Positions 17,831 to 25,935 of a DNA stretch of 64,000 nt are shown here, in pieces. Origin of the DNA: Candidatus Dormiibacterota bacterium (GTDB lineage: Bacteria; Chloroflexota; Dormibacteria; Aeolococcales; Aeolococcaceae); assembly GCA_003162415.1 (NCBI GenBank), contig PMOL01000013.1:251817-315816 (forward strand), written 5' to 3'. Both the position numbers and the translations under genes were made by a program. The notes beneath the pieces are model-generated. The model saw only the letters and a program-made list of their open reading frames with translations, had not been told where the DNA came from and searched no databases. Numbering within the stretch: the first letter of the stretch is position 1; each line of letters opens with the position of its first letter.

Positions 17831-18661
17831 GAGTACACCGCCTCAGCTGGGACTACTGCTGCTCTAGCTTCGCGTCGCCGGCGTGATCCGGCGAACTAAG
17901 GCGGAGAGCTCGTGAGTCGTCTCTGCGGCTCGAGGTCTGGAGCTCACCCAATCCGACCACTGTCAATTGGTTTTGCTCGGCGAAGTGAACTGCGCCCCCC
18001 TCTGAGTCGTCCCGGCTACTAGGCTGCACAGCTTCCGAGTATGTAGCGACACGTGGAGGAACCTCCTGAATATAGGGAAGCGGCCCATCCTTGGGGTGAG
18101 CAGCCCGAGGTTTCATAGAGACTCCGGTTGCTGAGTCCCAGCGACCGAAAGAAGAGAGTCGAGGCGGCTAGCGCCGCCAGGATGTCCGTCTGCATGCGGC
18201 GTCGGGGAGACAGGACTCGAACCTGCGACCCCTGGTCCCCCAGACTAGTCCTTATTTCCGGTCCTGACCTCAGTTCGACTTAGAGTGGTTTCGTCGGGAA
18301 GTGGTTGGAATGACGACTAGAGCGCGCTTGATGGAATCCATTGGAATCGCTTCGATATCCAGAGGCGTGCGTTGGCCCCGCGCCCGCGCGATATTCGGAT
18401 TCCGCTGACCTCAAGGGTGATTACCGGATGCCCGCCTGAGCAGTGAGCCGTCGGATGAAGTCCGCTACTCCGCAGGATGTGCACAAGCGTGACGAATCCG
18501 TCATCGAGCCGACTAAGCCGTGGCCAGGATGCAGACTATCGTGTAGCTGCGATGAACTCTGCGAACTGGTTCTACAGTGGCATAGGGTATTCGACCAAGG
18601 TCGAAGCGGCTGGATCAGGGTCACGTGGGTTCGCGTACGATCAACCTACAGCGCAGTTGCC
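17831..18661 (-). repeat. Gene-poor stretch with direct-repeat copy 3 (tRNA-Pro 3' half, 18202-18249)
   Basis: Positions 18203-18259 are identical to 104-160. The trailing similarity (ggttggaatgacgactaga, then tggaatccattggaatcgc) continues to about 18350. The leading block found in copies 1 and 2 is absent here. With copy 2 it brackets the SARP/lipoprotein segment. No other gene is supported in this interval. Confidence 0.7.
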
Positions 18662-18973
18662 ATGACGACGCCTCACTGCCCATTCCATCCCGATGAACCG
18701 ATCTTCGCTCATCGGTGGGAGACGCTCATCGAGAGTTGGCGACGCAGTCCAAGGTTCCATGAACAGCTGAGGGACATTCTCGGTAAAACCTTGAGCCCGG
18801 GCGGCGCATTGGAGCCAGGTGATGTCGAGGAGTACGAATCAATCATCACTCAACAGCGCTGGACTCCAGCACTGGCAACGCATATGAAGGAGCTGCAGGG
18901 TGAAGGAGGATGCTGTCGCGAGTGCCTGAAGGAGGGGTTCATTCGCGCAGCGAGGTGGGGATACGACGACTAG
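18662..18973 (+). CDS. Small cysteine-containing hypothetical protein
   Basis: It encodes 103 residues from the ATG at 18662; a longer frame begins at 18443 but its first 73 residues are compositionally unlike protein. The N-terminus has HCPFHPDEP and the C-terminus has GCCRECL, so a zinc site formed by the two ends is possible. The middle is helical and acidic. No family was recognised and the ribosome binding site is weak. Confidence 0.4.
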   Translation: MTTPHCPFHPDEPIFAHRWETLIESWRRSPRFHEQLRDILGKTLSPGGALEPGDVEEYESIITQQRWTPALATHMKELQGEGGCCRECLKEGFIRAARWGYDD

Positions 18974-19472
18974 CGTCGGATACATTGAGCGGTGACCACC
19001 GACGCTGGTTCTAGGGACGGGGGCGAGCACTCGGATCCTGCCTAGCAACTGTGCCCCGCCGCTCTTGATCATCCCGGTTCATGACAAAGGATCTCGCGTC
19101 CCACCGGCGCTGTTGCGCAGCGATCAGCGGTGCCCGGGCCGGCTTCCGCAACCGCCGCCAGCAGTGGCTCGCCTCTGATTCGGTCAGCGGCGGGACTCCG
19201 GAACAGGGCTTCGAGCGGGTCCGAGATGGGTCGAGAACTCAAGCGCGATGAGGGTTCTGATGCCGCTCATGCGCTGCTCAATGCAACGGCGAGCTCGGCC
19301 CACCGCGGTCCTATTTAGCAAGGCTTCTGCGAATCCCTCAAGCGAGAGCATCATCGCCTGGGGCGAGGTGCTCTTCTTCCAGCGGTCACGAGCGTCGTAA
19401 AGGTGTCCCACCGACACCGGTGGTAGGGGATGGCCGTGCAGCGTCGGATAGCAGTCGGATACTCCGCCCGTC
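18974..19472. other. Intergenic, no supported gene
   Basis: Only short overlapping frames are seen, with no motifs and no clear repeat. Confidence 0.4.
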
Positions 19473-19865
19473 CTATCCCCGAGGTGCGAAGAACTCTAGT
19501 GCGATGTTGTCGGGGTCTCGAAATGACAGTGCCGAATAGGTAGGTACATCCACGATGCCACCGTTGGGGATGCCGAGCTCGTGCAGGCGGATTTCCCACG
19601 CTTCTAACTCATCGCGGTTGGCACAGCCGAAAGCCAGATGATCGAGACCCGGCCGGCGCTCGTTGAACGGCTGCGTGCTGTCCAAATCAGGGAACTGAGT
19701 TAGACCGACGAGTGTGCCGCTCGTAAGCCAAGCGACACGCTGGAAAGGACCTGTGTCCTCGTCAAGGATCGGGTCCGAGCCGAACAGAGCCGTGTACCAA
19801 GGCACACTCCGTTCGAGGCTCGTAACCGTTAGCGCAACGTGAGTAATCGCAGGGAACTCTGACAT
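19473..19865 (-). CDS. VOC-superfamily (glyoxalase/dioxygenase fold) protein
   Basis: It encodes 130 residues from the ATG at 19865 (MSEFPAITHVALTV). Two beta-alpha-beta-beta-beta modules are evident. The first begins HVALTVTSLERSVPWY and the second GLDHLAFGC, and the protein closes with FRDPDNIALEFF. The metal-site positions expected in the family are His at about 8, His at about 77 and Glu near the end (ALEFF). The fold covers lyases, extradiol dioxygenases and resistance proteins, so the substrate cannot be assigned. The 126 bp to the next gene upstream and the same direction leave co-transcription open. Confidence 0.75.
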   Translation of the reverse strand: MSEFPAITHVALTVTSLERSVPWYTALFGSDPILDEDTGPFQRVAWLTSGTLVGLTQFPDLDSTQPFNERRPGLDHLAFGCANRDELEAWEIRLHELGIPNGGIVDVPTYSALSFRDPDNIALEFFAPRG

Positions 19866-19990
19866 GTCTTTTCGGCACCTCGTGAAGGCAGCGAACGCCT
19901 CTTTTTTGGCTGGCAACTCTCTGGGAATAGAAGCTACAGGTATATACACAAAGAGCACTCTGATCCGGTTGCGTGAATCGATTCCGGAAC

Positions 19991-21097
19991 CTAAGTCGGC
20001 TGTTTGAGCTCCCAATCCAGGAATGCTGCGAATAATTCCTGTCCATGCATCCGAGCAGCTGCGAGGCGCCCCGGTGGAAGGGCGGTCAACGGCTGGTCGG
20101 TCGTATGTCGAAGCCCGTGCCCGGGCTGGTTGCTATCTCGGGCGATGTCGTCGATCACGTTGAACTGCACGCCGAGAGCCCGCGCAACGTCCTTGCGACT
20201 TCCCCCCACCCGCGCGTCAACGATCTCAACAAGCGAGTAGAGCTCTTCGAACGACGTCCTATCATTGGTCGCTGATAGGGCGGCGCGGAGGTGGGCTTCT
20301 GCTCGCTTCACATGATCACGCTCGAGCACCACTCGCTTGCGCGCGTCAACATCTGCGAGTTCGCGGCGCACCTCGATCAGTTGCGCCTCCATCTGGGCGC
20401 GAATCCGGGCCGCTCGCGCATTGAGCTCGGCTTCTTCAGTAACTATGGGTCCCTCGCTCGGGGGTCGCTCTGCGAGCACTTCACGCAGGTCGTCCACCAC
20501 GAGGTCGATCTCTGAGGTGAACGGAACGAGCCACACGAAGCCCCGGCCAACCGGGACCTCCACACCGATCAGATCGCCTGCTCGATTTGTCGCGAGCACA
20601 TGTGCTCCGTCGATCTCCAAAAACTCCTCAACGATTCGTGCATCGTAGGTAGAAGCGGCGATTCGCGCGGCAAGCGGGTGGTGCTGATCGACTATCCGGA
20701 CATCCGATCCCTTCGCTGGCAACGCCACACTACCGATGTGCAGACCTAGTGCGGTCAAGATCCACTCGTATGTGCTCACGGCCTCGTCCGGCCGATTCAC
20801 CAGCCACACCGGTTCTCGCACCAGCACAAGCAGGATACCTCCCCGGTTCAGGAATGCGGTCAACTCCCGTGAGCGTTGCGACATGAGCCGCCTGCGGTGC
20901 GGTACGTCACCCACCGTGGATGCGTAAGCCACCCCGCCCGGCGCAGCTTGGTAATCCGTCATCTGTCCGTGGAACGAGAACCACAGAGGTTCAAACACAA
21001 TCCCGTCGTACGAGGCGAGATGGTCAGCCTCGTCAAGAAAGGTATGACCGCGTCCCCGCGCAGTAGCCAACAAAATCCGTGGGACGGACGCGCCCAT
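19991..21097 (-). CDS. Hypothetical protein with a central coiled coil
   Basis: It encodes 368 residues from the ATG at 21097. Residues 1-200 look like an alpha/beta fold (RILLATARGRGHTF, GGILLVLVREPVWL, GRGFVWLVPF) reminiscent of class I amidotransferase-like or flavodoxin-like architecture, but with no catalytic triad I can point to. Residues 215-290 are a charged coiled coil (ARAARIRAQMEAQLIEVRREL). The C-terminus is helical. Function unknown. Confidence 0.6.
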   Translation of the reverse strand: MGASVPRILLATARGRGHTFLDEADHLASYDGIVFEPLWFSFHGQMTDYQAAPGGVAYASTVGDVPHRRRLMSQRSRELTAFLNRGGILLVLVREPVWLVNRPDEAVSTYEWILTALGLHIGSVALPAKGSDVRIVDQHHPLAARIAASTYDARIVEEFLEIDGAHVLATNRAGDLIGVEVPVGRGFVWLVPFTSEIDLVVDDLREVLAERPPSEGPIVTEEAELNARAARIRAQMEAQLIEVRRELADVDARKRVVLERDHVKRAEAHLRAALSATNDRTSFEELYSLVEIVDARVGGSRKDVARALGVQFNVIDDIARDSNQPGHGLRHTTDQPLTALPPGRLAAARMHGQELFAAFLDWELKQPT

Positions 21098-21159
21098 GCT
21101 CAGTGCCTATGCCTCCGCGCTTTGCACTCTGATCGGTGACGAACCGTATTCGAGAAATA

Positions 21160-21210
21160 TGGTGCCGAGGGACAGGATCGAACTGTCGAGCCTCCATGAA
21201 TCACATGATA
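21160..21210 (-). other. tRNA 3'-end-like fragment with encoded CCA
   Basis: Minus strand: a T-arm GACAG-TTCGATC-CTGTC is followed by CCTCGGCACCA, and upstream ATGTGAT could be an anticodon loop (GTG, His). The anticodon stem does not pair and there is no 5' half. It is a possible third kind of attachment-site remnant, in the 317-bp gap between genes. Confidence 0.3.
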
Positions 21211-21414
21211 GGGGCCGGATCGAGGTGGCTTCTCAAGGGACATTAGCGGACCCTCGCCTGCGCCAGGCTGATCTCGCCGGGCTGCGCCATACCGGTGCCG
21301 CAGTCCACAAGCCTGGCGGCCGTGGACTCCGTTCTCTGGCGAGCTGGGTAGCGACCAGGTTCGGCTATGCGTGGTCATATTGCCGCCTTGACTTGTCATT
21401 GTTCAGCGGACATT

Positions 21415-22395
21415 CTAGGAGCGGTTCAGAGATCGAGACGCGAGCCGGATCGCCTCAACAAACGGATCGTCGGCGCCTTGTGTAGATGCATCCAATTCGC
21501 GATACGGACGAATAAGGACATTCTCGGGCTGAGTCTCCTGCATCCAAGCGGCCCAAGCGTTGTGCACGTCGTCAGCGTTCACCTGGTCGCCCTTACTCAA
21601 CAGGAGGACGGCGTAAAGGCGGAGCAGCGCCGGCGGCGTTGCGTCCGACGGCGACTCGTGGAGCTCCCTGCTAATCACGGACGCAACCTCATCTAGATAG
21701 CTCATGCCGCCACCATTCTGAAGCTGGCTCCCTTCCGCAGAAGCTTTCGACTCCGTGGTGAGTTCCTCGCCGCCTTCGTCATTGGCTCCTGGCCCCGGGT
21801 GTCCTCCTTGCAAATACCGGTAGAGGATCACGGTTATGACGATACCCATAGCAAAGAGTCCGTCGAATGCCTTTGAGAATGGCGAGTACCGCAATGCGAC
21901 CGCTTCGACAACGTAAAGGTAGCCAGTCGCAAGGATCAGTGCCGACGGGAACACCAGCGTGTAACAGAGCCACGCCCAACTGAGGAGGCGCGGGTAACTC
22001 GTCAGATAGGCTCTTCCTTCCCGGCGATAGAGATCCTCATCCTTGAGAGAGGCTGAAATGCGCTCTTCTAGTGCGTGGAGGTACGGATATTGTCGATCGA
22101 CGGCCGTCGCGACTTGACAGTACTTCAAGACGAAGGCAGCGAGGAAGACCCACGACGCATCCAACAAGAGAAACAGAGGAATGAGCTGTAAGTCGATCGT
22201 GTTGCCAGCAATCGTCACGGTTCCGAGAGCGCCCTGCGCATTGGCGGGGTACTGAATCTCAATTATCAGAACCGCGTATAGCAGGAGGAGCCATAAGAAC
22301 AGCCTGTCTCGCTGCCGCTCGCGGTCACGGATGAGCGTGAAGCTCTCTTTGAAGTGGTCGTGGAGAAGCGAGAGTTGCTCGTCCGTCAGGGGCAC
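21415..22395 (-). CDS. Four-TM membrane protein paired with a TIR-like gene
   Basis: It encodes 326 residues. An N-terminal amphipathic stretch (LLHDHFKESFTLIRDRERQRDR) precedes TM segments at about 32-50, 72-95, 140-160 and 175-195. A Gly/Glu-rich linker then leads to a helical cytoplasmic domain of about 100 residues (YLDEVASVISRELHE ... DAWAAWMQE-like). It starts 5 bp after the stop of the TIR-like gene, so the two form an operon. The layout of sensor or signalling enzyme plus membrane effector resembles antiphage modules (inference). No Macro/SLOG domain was seen, so it is not a standard Thoeris ThsA. Confidence 0.65.
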   Translation of the reverse strand: MPLTDEQLSLLHDHFKESFTLIRDRERQRDRLFLWLLLLYAVLIIEIQYPANAQGALGTVTIAGNTIDLQLIPLFLLLDASWVFLAAFVLKYCQVATAVDRQYPYLHALEERISASLKDEDLYRREGRAYLTSYPRLLSWAWLCYTLVFPSALILATGYLYVVEAVALRYSPFSKAFDGLFAMGIVITVILYRYLQGGHPGPGANDEGGEELTTESKASAEGSQLQNGGGMSYLDEVASVISRELHESPSDATPPALLRLYAVLLLSKGDQVNADDVHNAWAAWMQETQPENVLIRPYRELDASTQGADDPFVEAIRLASRSLNRS

Positions 22396-22400
22396 ATCAG

Positions 22401-22901
22401 CTATGCCTCACGCAGGGCCTTGGCGATGGAATCGACGTTATACGATGCCCACGATGCGCCGGCTCCGAGTAGCGGGGCCGGAGTTGCATACGCGGGCGCC
22501 AGCTTCACAGCTACGAGTTTGTTGTGTTCCTGCTTGCTCTTGTCAATCTCCCACCATTGCCAGTTCAGCGCCCCGATCTCAGCAGAATCATGGTGCCGAG
22601 TGTTTGCGTATTGCCCAATCAAGACCAATGTGTGGGTGGCCTCGCGAATCTTTGTGGTTAGTACCGCCTTAACACGCCCAATCTCTTTGGTATCAATCGC
22701 CCCCGGAGTCGATTCCTCGAAGTTGATGTCATTCTTTGGGTTTTTCGCAAACGCGGACAGAAGATTACGGTAGTCGCGATCGTGGTCCCAGTCAAAGCTG
22801 ATGAATACTTTCATTTTGTTGCTCCGATGTTCCAGATAGATCGCGCCGCCCACGAGCGCGACCACGACTCCCACAAGGGCTTTCGGTCCAAATTCAGCCA
22901 C
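22401..22901 (-). CDS. Membrane-anchored TIR-like (DUF1863/ThsB-type) protein
   Basis: It encodes 166 residues from a GTG at 22901 with AAGGA upstream. One TM helix (VGVVVALVGGAIYLEH) precedes a domain starting KVFISFDWDHDRDYRNLL. It continues with IREATHTLVLIGQYAN, SAEIGALNWQWWEID and a KLVAVKL strand. These are hallmarks of the MTH538/DUF1863 TIR-like family, which includes Thoeris ThsB, a producer of NAD-derived signals. The expected surface-exposed acidic residue is present in the SAEIG segment. The partner gene is immediately downstream. A role in defence is inferred from family and context. Confidence 0.7.
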   Translation of the reverse strand: MAEFGPKALVGVVVALVGGAIYLEHRSNKMKVFISFDWDHDRDYRNLLSAFAKNPKNDINFEESTPGAIDTKEIGRVKAVLTTKIREATHTLVLIGQYANTRHHDSAEIGALNWQWWEIDKSKQEHNKLVAVKLAPAYATPAPLLGAGASWASYNVDSIAKALREA

Positions 22902-23214
22902 GTCTTATTCCTTGATACCTCGTCAAACGCGCGTCAATCGTCTTGCGGAGGATCGGGTAGGAGTGAGGTGCCGGTTCTTTCCTAGACGCAGCAAACAATA
23001 CGTGGTTCGAACGTATGTGTGCACGATGACAGGGTGGTGGAACGGCTTGCGTTCGCTGTGGGCGCCATACTCCCTGCTCGGCGGCATGCAGCGTTGGCTG
23101 CGACGAAGTCGGTAGGAGCGGTTTCCGGAAGATGACCGGACCTGATCGATCAAACGCGTCAGTGATCCCTTTCCTCTCGCTCGGCTGACCGCCGCTGACT
23201 TCACTCGGCTGTGG
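22902..23214. other. Intergenic, no supported gene
   Basis: No motif or repeat seen. Short frames only. Confidence 0.35.
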
Positions 23215-23515
23215 CTACGCCGAGGAAGGCGTATCGGCTTTCGCACACACCATCGCACCGCACTCGCCGGACGAGTCCGCTTCCACCTGGACGACCTCGG
23301 AGTGGGAGGCCGCCTTCGCTACGGACCCGAGAGGGCTGTCCAAACCGATCAGGGTCTGAATCTGTAGTGCGACCCAGAGTGTCGCCTCATTCGTAACCCT
23401 CCTTGACTTCGTCAGGACGAGCGAGGATGACGCTGCCCGCTGCCTCTGTCGCCCATCGCAGTGGGGAACAGGTATTCGCGTCGATCCAGGTTCACGATCA
23501 GGTGCATCTGACTCA
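23215..23515 (-). pseudogene. Fragmented small gene
   Basis: Starting at the ATG at 23515 the frame reads MSQMHLIVNLDRREYLFPTA and is soon lost. A second frame continues GSVILARPDEVKEGYE and a third carries WVALQIQTLIGL to a stop at 23215. The three pieces read naturally in order, which suggests a small protein broken by two frameshifts. The first piece resembles short actinobacterial proteins that begin with a LIVNLDRREYL motif (resemblance only). Confidence 0.35.
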
Positions 23516-23591
23516 TTACGTTTGACGATACCCGTCGCTCACCACGGGAAGCCAACCTTGATAACCTGTCGCCCAGGGGGGTTACCGCGCG

Positions 23592-24335
23592 TTATGTGGA
23601 CGCCAGCACCACGAGGACTTTACGGTGCTCGGTGATCGTGGCCGGGTCAATGGTCTGGCCTTCTTGAAACGTCCAGAGCCCTTGCAGGACCGCAGCAAAT
23701 GGCCGCGCGGATGACGAAGGCAGACGTGCTTCTCGAGTCGCCTCACACCGGTCCGCTTGCAGGTGGGAACGGTCAATTTCAAAATACACGCCGAAGCTTG
23801 CATCGGGCACCAGTTGCCTCATCATCAGGCAGCTCGCGCGAAGGTCTGTCCGTTGATCCGTGGTGATGCTGGTGCGCCGTTCCGACACGACTTTGGCTTG
23901 ACAGAGGATCAGCCGTTCATGGACCGAGCCGTCGTGATCCACGTAATACGCAATGGCAAAGTCGCCACCAAAGTCCCCCTCTTCGGAGTTGATTCGTTGG
24001 CTGGTCAGCGTGAACGCGACCACCGCCGCCTTCCTCGCGCCCGCTGTCGATGCACCCTGCCGGATAGCCTCGCGCAAGGCCGCGAGAAGTGTATGAGCTT
24101 GCTCCTGTTCGCCCGAAAGCCCCCGCATCTCGGCGATTCTGGAGGTGATCGCCTGATTTGAATCGGCCGTAAGTCGCGTTGCGAGCTGGTCAAACCACCG
24201 GCCGTTCGGACGATTCGATTTCCAGGACCGAAATGGGCACAGGGCGCTGAACTCCTCGAGATCGACACTCGTGCGCTCCCCGAACCAGTTGAGAGCGCTC
24301 GCTGCAAGACCACCCCGCCCCAGGTCATCAACCAT
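23592..24335 (-). CDS. PD-(D/E)XK nuclease-like hypothetical protein
   Basis: It encodes 247 residues. A helical N-terminal half is followed by the motif SEEGDFGGDFAIAYYVD ... RLILCQAK at about residues 110-150. An acidic residue and GxD(F/I) before a strand ending in Q-x-K is typical of restriction-type nuclease cores. Next come R(T/S)DLRASCLMM and an FGVYFEID strand, as in proteins with a helix after the core. No partner methylase or ATPase is adjacent. DNA cleavage activity is inferred, not shown. Confidence 0.5.
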   Translation of the reverse strand: MVDDLGRGGLAASALNWFGERTSVDLEEFSALCPFRSWKSNRPNGRWFDQLATRLTADSNQAITSRIAEMRGLSGEQEQAHTLLAALREAIRQGASTAGARKAAVVAFTLTSQRINSEEGDFGGDFAIAYYVDHDGSVHERLILCQAKVVSERRTSITTDQRTDLRASCLMMRQLVPDASFGVYFEIDRSHLQADRCEATREARLPSSSARPFAAVLQGLWTFQEGQTIDPATITEHRKVLVVLAST

Positions 24336-24565
24336 GCCCGGGCCGCCGCCCGATGTGACCCCCGCCTGTGCTCAAGTCGGCGACCATCATCTCGACCAGT
24401 CGGACGCATGTAACGCGCCAATTCTTTCGCTCATGGGCTCGTCGATGCGACCCCGCCTTCCCTACCCACCGGGACACCTCGTCGAGGACTGGTTCCGCGA
24501 CTCATTTCAGCCAACCAGGTCGACTGGGGGGATGCATCTGAAACGGCACGCCGACCTCGCCGAGC

Positions 24566-25069
24566 TCAGAGCACACGCCAAGCGCTCGGCAGACCCGAAT
24601 CGCTATCCGACGTGGCGCATTCGCGCACCTTCTTCTGTGCCTGGACGTAGCTTGAATGCACAAACGCTACGTGCGGCACCGCGTCTGCGACGGTCGCGAC
24701 CTCAAACCATCGCTTTGAACGATAGACACCGTCAAACGACTGGGTATCGACCCAGCAGGCCATTTCCAGCCCGGTATAGTTCGGTACCAATCCGTCCACG
24801 CTGCAAGCCGTGTCAGGGCATGAGAACATCACCGTGTCACCATCCGGTGCATAGGCGTAGCTCAGTTCGGGAGCGACCTGCACAATCGTCAACGACAACC
24901 CAGCGTGTAGCGCATTGATGATCGACGTGGTGCTGGCGAGCATACCCACCACTGTTGCCGTGAGAATCATCCAGCGGGGCAGGCGGCGCTCACCGCCCCT
25001 GGCCGCGCTGCGTCGCCGAGGGACGAGCAATCGTCGTCGACGCGTTCGCAGCGGAACCGGACCATCCAT
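24566..25069 (-). CDS. Single-pass membrane hypothetical protein
   Basis: It encodes 167 residues from the ATG at 25069, with GGAG 9 bp upstream. A strongly basic N-terminus (RTRRRRLLVPRRR) is followed by one TM segment at about 37-58. The outside domain contains three Cys (FSCPDTACSVDG and ACWVD), so disulphides are likely. No family recognised. Confidence 0.5.
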   Translation of the reverse strand: MDGPVPLRTRRRRLLVPRRRSAARGGERRLPRWMILTATVVGMLASTTSIINALHAGLSLTIVQVAPELSYAYAPDGDTVMFSCPDTACSVDGLVPNYTGLEMACWVDTQSFDGVYRSKRWFEVATVADAVPHVAFVHSSYVQAQKKVRECATSDSDSGLPSAWRVL

Positions 25070-25410
25070 CGCCAGCAACTCCAGACCCTATGGTATCCGC
25101 GAGGGCATCTCGACTCAAGTCGTTGACTTGTTCTCTCCCGACCAAGGCGCAGCGACGCGGAGACCCCCGCTCGGCGCCAATCGCCTGGATCGAGCCGAGC
25201 GTTGCAAATCACTCAATCACCCTGGAGCCTGCTTGGGCAACGAACCGGTCGTACGTCTCAGCCTCGCTCCATCCAGCAATGTCAAACGGGCTGTTGGATC
25301 GCCTTACCAAGATGCTGGCCGGAAATCTAGCGAATTCGAATTCAAAATCCCCGGCTGCCGTCCTACGGCCAACGCTTTTCAGGTTCTGGAGACTCGTTGA
25401 AGGCGGGTTG

Positions 25411-25935
25411 CGGCACCAGGAGTTGATCTGGGCGAGCAGGAATGACACGTTTGTGGACGCCTCCAGGCTCACAAAGGAGTTGAACCGGCTCGCACCGCTG
25501 GCCGGCATCTCCCGCCATGTTCGTCCTCACGACCTCCGTCACACTCATCCATCCCATCTCGCCGCAAGCGGCGTTGACCCCGTGACCATTCGAAAGCGCA
25601 TGGGCTGGTCAAGCATCAAGCTCCTTGACGAGTACGCCGGCCGGTGGCCGCTAGGGATAAAAGCGCTATCGCAGCCCTCGACAAGATCTCTGGCCTCGCT
25701 GCAATCGAGGCCGAGATGGTACGGGTGCGGGCCGCCCAGACCGCTCAGCCCGGAGACCGTGACTGTCGAGGATGCGATGGAGCGGGTGCGTGCCACCAAG
25801 GAGCGGCTCCGACTGGAAGCGGAGGGCGTCTATGACGACATCCCGTTCTCGAGCCCAATAGGGCGCTTGTCTCGGCGAGCTGACACCTCAAACAGATGTT
25901 TGCGTAGCTTCATATACTGCTCCAGCGATGGATAG
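25411..25935 (+). pseudogene. Tyrosine recombinase (integrase) C-terminal remnant
   Basis: The segment encoding HDLRHTHPSHLAASGV, then TIRKRMGWSS and LLDEYAG matches the catalytic end of phage-type integrases. It retains the H-x-x-R pair, the His/Trp position and the nucleophile Tyr. The core-binding domain and the first catalytic Arg are missing, and the upstream in-frame residues (from 25090) look random. It is probably the dead integrase of one of the islands whose tRNA-derived sites litter the window. Confidence 0.6.
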
